Shown: piece by piece, positions 34,682 to 46,841 of the stretch
Layout of the letters: the number at the start of each line of letters is the position of its first letter
Numbering within the stretch: position 1 is the first letter of the stretch
NCBI GenBank assembly: GCA_965644295.1
Contig: CBFFRP010000395.1
Coordinates: 124,001-188,000, forward strand
Length of the DNA stretch: 64,000 nt
Source: Paraphysomonas bandaiensis
Taxonomy: Eukaryota > Chrysophyceae
Direction: 5' to 3'
Made by a program: the position numbers and the translations under genes
Notes under the pieces: generated by a model
Database searches by the model: none
The model's input: only the letters and a program-made list of their open reading frames with translations
Told to the model about the DNA's origin: nothing

Positions 34682-35193
34682 CATTATTAGCAATATAGTA
34701 GAGGATGTCATATTATTAACAATAGGTGATTAAAAGTCAGAACTAATTTAGCATTTCTATTTAGTGTTTCACTATGATAATATTATACTACTTATTGCTA
34801 CGAAAGCTGCTTGTGCGTCAACGCAAGCAACAACGTGCAATCACTTTTGCTCTATCACTCAAAGCAAACGCAGTAAGAAAGCAGAATGTTGATATACCTG
34901 ACATATGCTGATGACTTAAGAATTTTTGAGTCCTTAAAAGGTGAACAGCAGCCCGGATGCTTGACTTGAGCAAGAGCCCATTACCCCGGATGCCTGTTTA
35001 TTCGTCAAGGTCCAAAGACGTCTACACAAGTGACACTTATATAAGTGTCCCTTGAATCACACAAGAGTTTGGCTATGAGTGGGCAGAACAAAATCTGTTG
35101 ACTATATATGCGGCTCACGTTAGTTTTCCGGAGAAATATCTCTGGTCGCCCAGAACTCCACGAAAAGGTGCGAGTCCGACTTTGTTGAGGGGG
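34682..35193 (+). repeat. SINE-like repeat copy E (hybrid)
   Basis: Begins TCATTATTAGCAATATAG, carries an extra AAACGCAGTAAGAAAGCAGA segment also seen inverted in copies A and C, and ends identically to copy D. It lies at the junction of the two duplication units. Confidence 0.8.
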
Positions 35194-35545
35194 CTTGACA
35201 CTGCTAACTATGTTAGAGTTTCAGGTCAGGGGAGGTGCCATGTGCGCGTTTTTCGCCTGCAGTCGTATATGAAGCCGTAGGATAAGCTGTCTCTTCTGTT
35301 GGTAGGTGTCAGTGACTAGTGTTGGTGAATATTACGGAATCATGGATTTGACGTTGTATATATAGTTTCCTTTTTGTCTATATATGATGATGAAAACTTA
35401 GATAATATAAATACCATTATATTTTTGAGATATGTAACGAGTAGTATAGTATAGGACACGTTGTATATATAGCTAATTGCGTTTCCCTTGACTGATTGAT
35501 GCAGGATATGAGTTAACATTATTTGGTATTTCTGTATGAACAATG

Positions 35546-36176
35546 ACTGAGGTAATGCGTCAAACTTTCCTCACAAAAGCATGGCAATATATGTGATTAC
35601 ATCTGTTTTATCTTACCATCCGTCTGCTCCCTAGTCTTGGATCTTCCTGACTCAGGCCATTGAGATTAAAACAAGACTTTGACACTTTTCTCCAACAAGC
35701 AGTGTCAGGTATATATGTGTGCGTTTAGTAGTAGGTTTTCATAAGCGGAGAAGGTGCACGGTTTTCTATTAGCATAATATTTGCTCGGGAGAATAGTGCA
35801 AGATGGATGCATGTACTGGACCACGAGAGTACACATATATTTAGGGAAGACATTATTGGAATCATCAGCTTTAATTTGTAACTGGTTTTGGAAGACGTAT
35901 GTTTTATACTTTGGTGTGCAAAATTGCACCTGTAAAACCCCGTCGTTACCGTGAGAGGACCCGGCTACTCTACCCCCCTCCAGACTACTTGCTGCTGCAA
36001 ACACCAACCTAAACGTCTGTCGTATATACAGGAGACATAGGACACGGACTGCAAGCTGTTTGTGTTAGGACAAGTAGATTCGGCTTAAACTCGCAACTCA
36101 TCGTATGCCACAACGTAGCCAACTAAACCGTGTTGTATAGCTTAGCACTTGACGGTACACATATTACAAACAACAA
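35546..36176 (+). pseudogene. Copia-like relic inside duplication unit 2
   Basis: The 1,536-bp-shifted counterpart of the relic in unit 1, with no differences noticed. Confidence 0.45.
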
Positions 36177-36217
36177 TAGTATAACTATACAAGGAAGTCA
36201 TGTAGTAGTGAATGTTT

Positions 36218-36712
36218 CATTATTAGCAATATAGTAGAGGATGTCATATTATTAACAATAGGTGATTAAAAGTCAGAACTAATTTAGCATTTCTATTTAG
36301 TGTTTCACTATGATAATATTATACTACTTATTGCTACGAAAGCTGCTTGTGCGTCAACGCAAGCAACAACGTGCAATCACTTTTGCTCTATCACTCAAAG
36401 CAAACGCAGTAAGAAAGCAGAATGTTGATATACCTGACATATGCTGATGACTTAAGAATTTTTGAGTCCTTAAAAGGTGAACAGCAGCCCGGATGCTTGA
36501 CTTGAGCAAGAGCCCATTACCCCGGATGCCTGTTTATTCGTCAAGGTCCAAAGACGTCTACACAAGTGACACTTATATAAGTGTGCCTTGTACCACACAA
36601 GAATTTGGCTATGAGTGGGCAGTACAATATCTGCTGACTATATATATGCGGCTCACGTTAGTTTTCTGGAGAAATATCTCCACAAAAAAGTGCGAGTCGC
36701 CTTTGTTGAGGG
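36218..36712 (+). repeat. SINE-like repeat copy F
   Basis: Its 5' part equals copy E. From GTGCCTTGTACCACACAAGA on it has its own variants and a deletion just before the GAGGG end, so it represents the ancestral right-hand element of the duplication. Confidence 0.75.
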
Positions 36713-36715
36713 TTG

Positions 36716-36845
36716 TTTTAGCAATAGGCCTTTCAGAGTCAGAACCAATTTAGTATCACAATTTGACTGAAAGTGGTTAACTCTGATATCCTACCCTGTA
36801 ACGCTACAAAAGCTGCTTGCGCGTCACCGCAAGCACCAAGGTGCA
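36716..36845 (+). repeat. SINE-like repeat fragment G
   Basis: Truncated 5' part only (TTTTAGCAATAGGCC, then GCTGCTTGCGCGTCACCGCA and AGCACCAAGGTGC), directly abutting copy F. Confidence 0.65.
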
Positions 36846-37580
36846 TGTTATGTATTTTGTTGCGCAAACTGTTATGTTGGTTGCTTTCGGCAAAGGGCAA
36901 GCTTCCTATTCCTACTAATCTGATGTCATCTCTAGTAATCTCTATCTCTACTGCTATTGAATAGACTTTACAGTGCCACGTGTAGCCACCTGTCATGACT
37001 AGATGGATGGAAGAAACAGGGTATTATGTGATATGCCATATTGAGCTGGAGTATATTTCATAGTGTCACTCATTATAAAAGCAAATGTTGCATAATGGCT
37101 GGGCATGCACATATATTAGATTCTCACTAACTGAACTAACTCTACACACTCGATATATCTACAGTAGTAAGAATATATTATTTTTATAATTATAACAGCA
37201 ATAAAAAACGTTCAATTCATGAATCTAAATGCGCTCCACTTCAGATAAAATACAAACTTATTTGCTAAATAGATGATGTTGAGTGACGTCCCTTTCTTAA
37301 TTCAGATCGCCTCATCACAGTATTAAGTTTCAACAACGGTTGTGAATATAGTTGATTATCAATGCATATGAAATATATGCCTACTTATTCCATCCTTTGC
37401 GCACAATCTGTCAACAGTTTTCACCACTATGCTAAACGCTGCTACGTAAAAAAGCAAGAACATGTACCTACCTCTCAAAAACGGTACACTTGGCATTACA
37501 ACAATGTAAAATAGATAAGGCAAAACTAAATTCAATGTGACAATACAAACAACACGGCGTGACAATATTGCAACTACTAG
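36846..37580. other. Intergenic, no gene seen
   Basis: Includes the 3' flank of the CLEC16A homologue. A minus-strand frame near 36739-36996 overlaps the repeat and has no recognised domain. Confidence 0.45.
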
Positions 37581-40500
37581 CTAGCACGATTCGTCTATAT
37601 CTGTACCCGATGATGTCCACATCTGCAAAATTGATCTTAAGGAATCCATTCTTGTCGATTTTACACGAAGCCTTCAAAGTAAAATAAAATAAATAATAAA
37701 CAACAAACTTTTAATATATTACCTGCATGTTTCTATGTGTTTCGCCGCAGCATCACAGTGTTTCTTAGTTTCGAAACCAATGATCATCTGATAGAGCGTT
37801 CCCGGACTGCGAGAAGGAAGTATACTCGCCAACTTTGCCCCATTGCTATCTCCATGAGCGAAGGTAGAAGAGTTTGACACACCCACGGATGTATCCACCT
37901 GACCAACTCTATCCATCGTCTGCAGTGGGAGAGACGAGCGCACAAGAAGCTTGATATTCCGTTCATCATCACCATCTACTGCCGCCTCTACAAATAATGT
38001 ATACATCAGAACGATGACGATAATGCATTCGCGATTGCAGAACCTATGCGATGAATGGGTATCGCCAGCAGTACTACGCCTATTACATTATGTCAAAACA
38101 CAAGTTGTTAGTACTGTGGAGTACTTGCCGCTGTCAAGTTTCTTTAGCGGCACACTGAGCAGAAGGGTCGTTATCTCGTCGTATATAAAGTACACTTCTC
38201 CAACTTTTCTTGGTCTTTCCGCAGGCTTAGGGCTGTTGTTTTCAACCAATGCGGGAGAACCACCCGTGCTACTGCGTCGGCCACCTAGGGGTGTAAGTTT
38301 CCCCCTAGATACTGCCGGAGAGAGAGAAGACCGGCGACTGGATGTTGGAGTGTTTTGAGCCGAGTTTGTAGATTGAAAAGACAATCGTCCAGATTTGGCA
38401 AATTCAGAAGGGTCAAATAATGGTGATACAACACAAGATGCAAAACAATGTCGCCCACCCATCGCAATAGAATTTCCTGTGTTGAACTCTTAATCTAATG
38501 GAACAGCATAGCAACACATACATACCAACAGCATATTTATCTGGCACACCGGCATACTCGCTGAATTCAGATACACTACCGTCAATCAAACCTTTCGATA
38601 AATCCTCTGAACAGAAATGTGATTACAGAAGCAGACTTATACGCATAAGCATCCACCTGCAGACGACGTTGCACTACTCGACTTCGATAGTTTCAATATG
38701 CATCGGAATAGTGACCTCAGCAAGAGAAACATCTGGACTTCACGCCGAGCTTTCTCAACCTACAACGACTTATTTTCGTCCAGCAGAAGTGATTGAAACG
38801 AGACCAACCTCACTAGTCGGGATCGAGTGATCTGTGCCTATTCGTTGAAAGAGGTGTGTAGTGGGGGGTAACACGAGGACTACATCACTGCTCATCTTCT
38901 GTAGAGTTGCTTCCCATTTGGGCTGCGCAGCCGCTGCGCGTCGTATCTCCTCTTCTAACTGGCCCAACAACGTGTCTGACAGCCACCCTACAATTGGTAA
39001 TCAGCTTAATCAGCGCTACGATTATGCAACTTACCGTTTGCCCTAGCGAGTAATGCTTCCGCAGTTGTTTTCACAGCCTGACGGACTGATCGAAGGCAAA
39101 ACCTGGAAGAATATTACATCAGAAGCATTTATCGCTATATATATTGCTGACATTATCTTATCTGGACAAGTCCATGTATCAGTGGAGGGGGCTGCTTTGC
39201 TTGCAATGTGCGCCATTCGAACTAGATCGTAGATTGTGACCGCAGCCACCTGAAGCTGGTGAGAATAAGTAACACGAGAGAGACTTCCGTACCTGTAAAA
39301 CAGGAAGTGACCGCTTGTGAGCAGTCTGGAGGAGGTTGAGTAGAGCGAGAAAAATGCCACGTTGGTACTCCAGTGAAACAGTAGAACCGATGAGATCATC
39401 GGGTAACTCAGCACCGTTCCCTGATATTTCAGATAGTTGGGTTATGGTGGCGCTAAGAGTCATCATATCTGCCACGGAGAGGGTATCTGCATCGCAGGAA
39501 GGTATATCTTCTTCAGGGTTCATCTCTGCGCTCCCTGATCGACCCCTAATAGCCACGGGATCTGCTGCCTCACTTCCGTATGTGTATTCGTCCATTTCCC
39601 CCTTATAGTCTATCATGCCTTCCGCGTCAAGTGCATTGTTGATATCGTTCTTCAACCTAGACTCGGCGTTGTCATCACCACACAGGACAGTTGTTGTAGG
39701 TAGTGTTTCTGGTACTGGGAAATCATCCACAGAGAGTGATGTTTTGCAAACTGGCTCTCCGGGCGGGTCCCATATTTCTAGCAATTCCAACGGTTTCAAA
39801 ACTGATGCAGTGGCAGCTGCTCCCATTGCAAAATTCCCGGTATCTCCAGCAAGGAAAGGGGCGCACGAGGAAACGTCCTGCCGTACGACACTATCGATTA
39901 GCAGACACGACAAAAGAACTATTCGGTCCGCTCCACTACCCATTAGTCGAACAAGTGCCTCGCGATAGGGATTCAGGAAAGATGGTGCTCCAGTTGTGTC
40001 ATAAGCAGAAATTTCCGGGACAGATTGTACACACTGACGATTAGGGTCAAGTGACTCCGATGTCGCCATATTGCTACCTTCACACCCAAAGAGTACGTTC
40101 TTCCGATGCTTCTCGGAGACTGGGTGAAAGAGAGCTACCTTAAGCGCTCGTCGCAATTGTTTTTCTTTCACAGTACGAAAAGTCTGCATACGAACACTTA
40201 GCACCAAAGAAGAATGACATTGGACGAGTGCATACCTGTATAAGGAGAAATAGTGCAACCGTGATGCATAAACCGGGCTCATCATCATTCGTATCTGCAG
40301 CTGGCGACAATGGGGTTGATGGGGTATCCTTATACTCAGTAGTTTCCACAGACGGGAGAGGAGTTACAGATATTTCTTCAGCACCTTCTTGTTCTGCCAC
40401 ATCTCCCCTTTCCACATTGGAGGATGTAGTCTCAGGCCTGCGTCTAGGGTCCGTGACTTGAGTGTATCGAAGAAGGGGGTCCAACAACACAGGATAAATA

Positions 40501-41654
40501 TAGTGGGCAACTATGTGCCGAGAAAGAAATCGAGTTAACTTGCGAACGTTTAGTCCAAAGAGATCTTGCAAATAATACAGCCAATCCTCTAATGCATCCA
40601 GCGACCCTTGCACCTGGTGTTCAATGCGCTCACCCATTCGACCTTCCGTAAACTCCTTTGTGTTAGGGCGTCCAGCATAAAGATTGTACTCTATACACAA
40701 CGACTGAATAGAATTGTGATGTGCTTCCAGCTGCCCTACAACCTCTGTTGCAAAAGAGAGCAAGATGTCGTCCTTGAGGGAATACTGCCGAGCTTTAATG
40801 TCCTCTATCTTGAAGATGTTAAGAATGGTAGACTGGGCACCAGTCCGCACCATAGGATCTCGGTACTTTAGAAACTCTATCGCGCGCGATAGTAAAGGAA
40901 AAGTCCCACTCTCTTCTATGAAAAAGAACTGCACCGTCTGACTATTCAGTCGTAGAGACAGGGACTTCATAAACGAGATGAAGATATCACTCAATTCATC
41001 CTCTTCAAAGTTATAGGGGAATCGAATTATATCATTAATGTAGTTGTTTGAGAGAAGGTAATACAATGATGTGTCATTCCGAACACATTGACAGAGAATA
41101 CTCAATGTTTGCAATATCTGAATGTATACCTGGCATCGATACAAAATATAATGACACTCATGACATGCAGCAATGGATAGCAACTTGCCTTTGGAGGACA
41201 GCCGCAGGAAGAGCGCATAATTTCCAGAAATAAAGACAACATATTCTTCTCACAGAAGAAACTGCAAAAAAATGAATATAAATCAAACAAATGTGCAAAA
41301 TAATGCTTACTCAAATAGCAACTCGCTCTTACTGTCACCATACACTACCATTTCAGCCAGCACTACAAATAATTTATGAATTTAAAATAAATCATATATA
41401 TTACAATAAATTTCATTACCTCTGAGTACTTCTACAACAAGTTTTTCATTTTCAATAGCAAGATCTTTATTTTCAACTAATACTTTATGTAGATTCCTAT
41501 ATATATATATATGTTACATCATCTCATCTTCTAGTATATATATATATGTATACTTTAAATGTGGTAATGTAAATTTTGTTGCACCATCAGGTACTGGTGG
41601 TGATGATGATGATACTGTTTTATTTGTTCCAACTGATGTTATTCTACGAAACAT
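37581..41654 (-). CDS. CLEC16A: CLEC16A/GOP-1 homologue (FPL-domain protein)
   Basis: Endolysosomal trafficking and autophagy/mitophagy regulator in animals (CLEC16A, ema, gop-1). Fifteen exons: 41654-41554, 41496-41420, 41362-41311, 41261-41189, 41129-40236, 40183-39293, 39249-39152, 39102-39035, 38987-38809, 38759-38657, 38606-38526, 38476-38102, 38079-38044, 37987-37723, 37671-37581; 1,127 residues. Family-typical stretches are VVYGDSKSELLFDFFCEKNM, VYIQILQTLSILCQ, NDTSLYYLLSNNYINDIIRF, SLRLNSQTVQFFF and EFLKYRDPMVRTGAQSTIL (FPL domain, about residues 35-190). The C-terminus keeps KARREVQMFLLLRSLF, AIAMGGRHCFASCVV-like and RIEAAVDGDDE blocks. The intron between exons 4 and 5 has a GC donor (AAG/GCAAGT). 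The exon 12/13 junction is the least certain; it implies a 22-nt intron. Confidence 0.92.
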
Positions 41655-41867
41655 GATCTAATAATATGAAATCTATAGATATAATCTATGAAGATATACT
41701 CTAATTAATGGATATTAATATAAATGTATAGAGTTTGTTTTTCTATTGAATTGAATGAATGTAATGGAGAGTTTATTGGAACATAGAGAATGAATGATAT
41801 GTGGGGTATATATATGTGTAGATGGTGTGAGAGTATGTTGGAAGGAAATGAATGACCTGCTTGCTAT

Positions 41868-42016
41868 ACATACATACATACATACATAGCGATATCCACA
41901 ATACAGCTAGAGTATACATACCTATCTATATAGGCATATAAAACCTGCATACATACAATATATATGTACCTGCATACATACATACATACATACATACATG
42001 CATACATACATACATA
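41868..42016. repeat. CATA microsatellite clusters
   Basis: Several (CATA)n blocks upstream of the CLEC16A homologue, separated by unique sequence. Confidence 0.85.
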
Positions 42017-42135
42017 CTGTACTACGTATATATAAACACTGCTATACATCACATATACAGGTAATAAAAACCTAATTTTCATGCAAAAAATCTGATTTTT
42101 CAGTTCCAAACTATGGAAACAAGAAAAAAAGGAAT

Positions 42136-42208
42136 TGCTCTAGGATGGGCTCGAACCATCGACCCTTGGCTCATAAGACCAATGCTCTAACCACTGAGCT
42201 ACAAGAGC
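42136..42208 (-). tRNA. tRNA-Ile (anticodon UAU)
   Basis: 73-nt cloverleaf without intron. The acceptor 5' strand is GCTCTTG, the D arm carries TAGCTCAGTGG (A box), the anticodon loop is CTTATGA (UAU, reads AUA) and the T arm is GATGG/CCATC with loop TTCGAGC (B box). The acceptor stem has one U-U mismatch at 6:67. A T-run follows on the minus strand. Confidence 0.92.
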
Positions 42209-43329
42209 TAGGAACATTAGTGAAGGGAATTTTCGAGGTGATTTTCACCACTGATATTATAAAATATAAATGCAGTAAATTATAATATGAGTATCTATAG
42301 AAGACGTACAGAATGAGTATTATAGTAGACGTATGTGTTAGTGTTATGGGTATGCGGTATATCTCTATATGAACATGGTCATTACAATGATACGAGAGAT
42401 CACAGTACTACTCATTACACATCACCCTATTGCCTATACATATATATATATATAGAGAGAGAGAACGATGCAATGAAGTTGTTAATAATACCCTCTATAC
42501 AGTACATACAGGTACTCATATGACTGTATCATGTACATAACTCTGTATGATATCCTCTACATATATCTTCATATCAACACAGTGCTTACATATATCTATA
42601 TATGACATAGATAATAATGACTAATCAGATGATTAACATAATATCCTGTTATCACAAGAATCACCTCTATATTCAGAGATTGAGTTGAAGTCTTGCTGTA
42701 CATACATACATACATACATACTTACATACATACATACATACATCTATATTCATATAATCATCTCATCAGTCTCTATCATATATATCTATGTATCATTAAT
42801 TGTACACACCTTCAATTGGTGTCTATAATACGACTACTAATATCTTAGAGAGGATTTGAGGACACAGTTTTATTGGGTATGGCATCAAGGAGTATTGTAT
42901 AGCAATCTTTAAACGATACTTGAGTTCGCTGCTTGAAATGTTGTGAAACAACAAATGAGAACTCAAGCAATGGTATAGAGAACTGTATTAAGTAATAGTA
43001 TGAGAACGATAGACTGATCAGCACTTGAACTATACATATCCCTAGATATGTTCCATTGATTTATGTTGTTCCCTAGGTATGGCATGCACATATCAGCCTG
43101 TGAGGTATTAAATTATGCACCAACATATCTAACTATGAATTCATCAATGTTAGAATTCGATATTACACGCAAGGTAACCTTGCTCAACACGTTATCTTTA
43201 TGTTTCAACTTGTGATGTTGCACTCAACGTGCTTGCAATGAAGTATTATAGTTACTAATACAAACACTTCACAACATTGTCACAGAAACTTTGTTCTCAT
43301 TCGCATATGCTTATCACACCAGCCCATTT
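42209..43329. other. Intergenic with microsatellite
   Basis: No gene seen. A (CATA)n tract lies at about 42702-42742 and a TATA/GAGA tract at about 42440-42465. Confidence 0.5.
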
Positions 43330-43752
43330 CCCTCAACAAAGTCGGACTCGCACCTTGGTGTTCTGGGGGATAAGTACCGGATATATTTCTCCGGAAAACT
43401 AACGTGAGCCGTATATATAGTCAGCAGATTTTGTTCTGCCCACTCATAGCCTAATGCTTGAGTGTGTGGCACTAGGTAGACGTCTTTGTGCCTTGACAAA
43501 GAAACAGGCATCCGGGAATGCGCCCACCTCAAGGGCATCCGGGGCATCGGGCTGCCTACTTAAGTCAAGCATATTAGCTAGTTTACTTTAAGAACATAGT
43601 GCAAAAGTGGTTGTACCTTGGTGCTTGCAGTGACGCACAAGCAGCTTTTGTAGCGCCAAATAGTACGGTATCAGAGTTAAGCACTAGTTGGTTCACTTGT
43701 TTTGTTACTTTAGTTCTGACTCTGACACCCCTATTGCTAATAATCAGACATT
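43330..43752 (-). mobile_element. SINE-like element copy H
   Basis: Minus-oriented family member from CCCTCAACAAAGTCGGACTC to CTATTGCTAATAATCAGACA. Flanks ACCAGCCCATTT and ACCAGTCTATTT (10 of 12 identical) look like a decayed target-site duplication. Confidence 0.7.
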
Positions 43753-44095
43753 CACTGCTACCAGTCTATTTTATATCTACTAATATTATGTATATATATA
43801 GAGAGTGAGTGGAGAGATACATCAGAAACTGATTTCACTTCCTTTGTTACTATGCATAATACCCCATTTACCCTGTACAACTATGTGTTTCTTCTCTCCA
43901 CATATTGGATGGGTATACTTAAGTAACTGGATCTCTCAATAATGAATTTGTATAATTATAAACAACATCTCTCATCATTCATTGGTATTCGTTTCATTAA
44001 TATTCTCTCAACGGATTTCACTTACTTCACTACTCAACTCTGCCCCATACTGACAGCGTAACTAATCACTGCGTGCGGCCCTCTTTCGTCAGCAT
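43753..44095. other. Intergenic, no gene seen
   Basis: 3' flank of the acyltransferase gene. CCCCATACTGACAGCGTAAC at 44043-44062 recurs at 48744-48763. Confidence 0.5.
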
Positions 44096-45714
44096 TTAAC
44101 CTCTTTGCACCACACCCGTGTCTTTCAACATTTGCATTATGCTTGGTTTTCTGGGGTCTTCAAATGTGGCCAATGCTACCTGATTCTCGGATGCCATATA
44201 CACAATACCTGGAAGCATACAGAAGTTATCTTACACATTCATTCACACATATTATATGCTACACGCACATATATGCAGAGGAAATTTGGCAGGCCTAAAC
44301 AAAGGTGTATGAACAATATGGGCGGCGTCGGTGAATTCGATGTGGTGGTACACATTCGCCCAGTTCGTGATGATACCAATGGAAGCTCTATATTTAGTGT
44401 CAAGACAAATTTTTGCATATATATGTACGTGCGTATGAGATACGCAAAGTGAACTGAATTGTATGAATACATGCATTCACACCTTGTCCTACGAATAAAT
44501 CCTGGGCAGAGGGGTTCCGAGATAGTTACAGATCTACGATAGTTGGAGAGACTCTTCCGTATGAGGTGGGGGGCTGAGTAATCCGGTGGTTGGTAACCTG
44601 ATCCATAGATACAATTGGAATTAAAACAGGCACCAAGGTGCGCACTGCAACGCATATATGCTCATGCACACGCGCATATGTACAATATACTAACAAATGT
44701 ATACCGATCATATTCTCGTAGTTGCCAGCAAGGTCAGAAGTTAGGCCATCAATACGGTTCCTAAAATTGATAACCATGAGGCCAACATCTGCCTGTAAAT
44801 TTTTTGTCAACAAAAACAAACAAACATATATTTACATGTTACCTTGATGGTCCTGAAGTACATGGAGGTCAATAAGTCATTCGTGGATACAAAGTCCACT
44901 CCAGTCTCTCCAGCTAGTTCGTCCTTATGTTTCTACATACGTATATGAATAGAATATGACAAAACATAGGAACCGCCTACCTGTTTCTGACTATCGATCC
45001 AAGTGGATGACACTAGACCGGTTTTCATAGTTGCCGGTTTGCTTGTAATCAAACCTTAAGAGACATTTATATAACGAACATGGTATAAAAGTAAGTATAT
45101 ACAACACATACCTCCTATTAAATTCATAACAGTACCCACACTGGTAAAATACTTGGTTTCTTCTTTAGTTATAGACTGAAAATTGACAAGTCCAGAGTGA
45201 TTACGATCGGGTGTCAGAGAATACGCTGTGGCATTCATGCTCAACATGCTATACATTGATAGAAAGTATCTCCATCACCAACCACATGTGACAGTGACAT
45301 AACGATAGCAAACTTCTCAGCTTCCATATGTACTAATGTTAATTTAAATATAGGTTCATCCTTATTAACTAATTCAGATCCTTTTTTAACCTCATAATGT
45401 ATCAACCAGTCGAGATTGTCGTTAGTATGTATAGATGGCAGGTCCTCTTGTGTGATGATATCATATGTACTCATCACAGGACATGATGAGTATTTTAATA
45501 CAATTTTACCCTTATATTTTACAAGTCTTCCTTCTATCCATGGGTTTAATTGTATGATATCATTCAAACGAGTTCTTATGAACTCATCTGGTGCAGTGCC
45601 TGTGTATACAGTAGCTGTTGATATAGAAGCAAGACTCAAGAAATCACTTGTAGTTTCATTATTTAATAAGGGCAGATATATTGGTTCGGCATCACTTACT
45701 ACTTTGGAGGACAT
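44096..45714 (-). CDS. HxxxDG-type acyltransferase (condensation/wax-ester-synthase-like)
   Basis: Eight exons (45714-45255, 45225-45112, 45054-44981, 44932-44843, 44792-44705, 44597-44444, 44387-44269, 44208-44096) give 403 residues. The catalytic motif is H143-VVG-D147-G148 in SLSHVVGDGDTFYQ; His is the general base in this CoA-dependent acyltransferase superfamily. Downstream the family's VSTNDLLTS, DGLTSDLAGNY and ITNWANVYHHIEF blocks appear on separate exons. The second half of the fold ends with VYMASENQVALATFEDP. The first intron is only 29 nt, kept because any longer choice would delete the catalytic DG. Intron 5 (107 nt) and the last donor are less certain. The acyl acceptor cannot be predicted. 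Confidence 0.82.
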
Positions 45715-45939
45715 GATATTGTTTAAGGGATATGGTTATATGTATGTTTATACTAGATGAGATGTATATATGTGGATAGTATATGAGCTATTTAGCCAGG
45801 ACTTTCTAGTACGGCTACACGGTACAGAGGTACTTCTCACACCACTATCTTTTAGGTAGGAATTTTCTTGTCAAATTCTGGGGCGGTAGTTTCTGAAAGC
45901 AAGAGTAGAAAAACCGGTTTTCATTTACTGTATGTACTG

Positions 45940-46111
45940 TACACTGGGGGTTGTGCATATCGATTTCATCGATTTGTTCATCGTTTATTTCATCGAAAAA
46001 TCATCGTTTTTTCATTAAAAAGTCACTTTTTTCACTTTTCACTGAAAAAACGATGATTTTTCGATGAAATAAACGATGAACAAATCGATATGCACAACCA
46101 CCCCCAGTGTA
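45940..46111. mobile_element. Foldback MITE, about 168 bp, mariner-like TA flanks
   Basis: Two arms of roughly 70-75 bp are near-perfect inverted copies (CACTGGGGGTTGTGCATATC ... GATATGCACAACCACCCCCA-GTG). The left arm carries an extra TTTCATCGA. Both ends are bordered by TA, the target duplicated by Tc1/mariner elements. It has no coding capacity and would fold into a single long hairpin. Confidence 0.85.
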
Positions 46112-46841
46112 TGCTGTAATCCACTTTCAAATATTCATAAAAGTGGGCTATTTTGTATATAATGTACTAGTCATTATGGGGTGCTCCACCCCTCCACAGT
46201 GACAAGAATCCGCGACAGGAAATCGCGATATACTGAAGGTTTCTAGCATAAAGTGTCAGTATTTATACAAACCCCCCTTTTTTTACTCTAGAAACTCTAA
46301 TCGACATCCCTTGCATTATATACTATCATATGCTCACATAACTGTAGAGTATAAATGCGCACACGGCATAGAAGAGCATCTTCTTTCGCATGACGTCTCG
46401 CTCCCCTGTTGCCGATAGACTCTGATGTTTGGTAAGTAACTGTTGCTGCTACAGGAGTATGAATACAGTGCTCAGAGAATGATTGAGAGCAGTTGACCCG
46501 CCCTGCATATTAGATTCACAGGGTGGACTCTATGGAGCATGGGAACTCTTTAAAGCGTGAGTGCAGCTTAATGATGTATGACTACTTTGCTGCTGTAAGA
46601 GCCAATTCTGTAACCGTAGGGGTGTACAGTGTATATAGTAGTGATTTTAGTAGCGAGGAGAGACGTACAGCAACAGTGGTAGAAGCAACATGAAGATAAG
46701 AAAGTCAAAAGACAAAATGATTATTAGTTTCAAGAAAGGGGAATGCTCCAGCTATACGATGAGATATGGTGAATTATATGGAGACTTTGTTAATACAATG
46801 AGTTTTACATTGTATTATGTAGTTCTCAAGTTCGATAGCTC
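46112..46841. other. Intergenic, no gene seen
   Basis: Unique sequence without recognised features. Confidence 0.5.

Larger units (their letters stand above)
33481..36552 (+). repeat. Tandem duplication, two 1,536-bp units
   Basis: Positions x and x+1536 agree throughout the stretches compared (for example 33562/35098, 33804/35340 and 34169/35705 give identical frames). Each unit runs from within one SINE-like copy to the same point in the next. The central copy is a hybrid: its 5' part matches copy F and its 3' part matches copy D. This is the product expected from unequal crossing-over between repeat copies. Confidence 0.92.

Noticed and set aside
44239-44460. Unspliced continuation of the acyltransferase frame (…TYIYMQKFVLTL…)
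   Set aside because: Splicing 44388-44443 leads into the conserved ITNW block, whereas read-through gives unrelated sequence.
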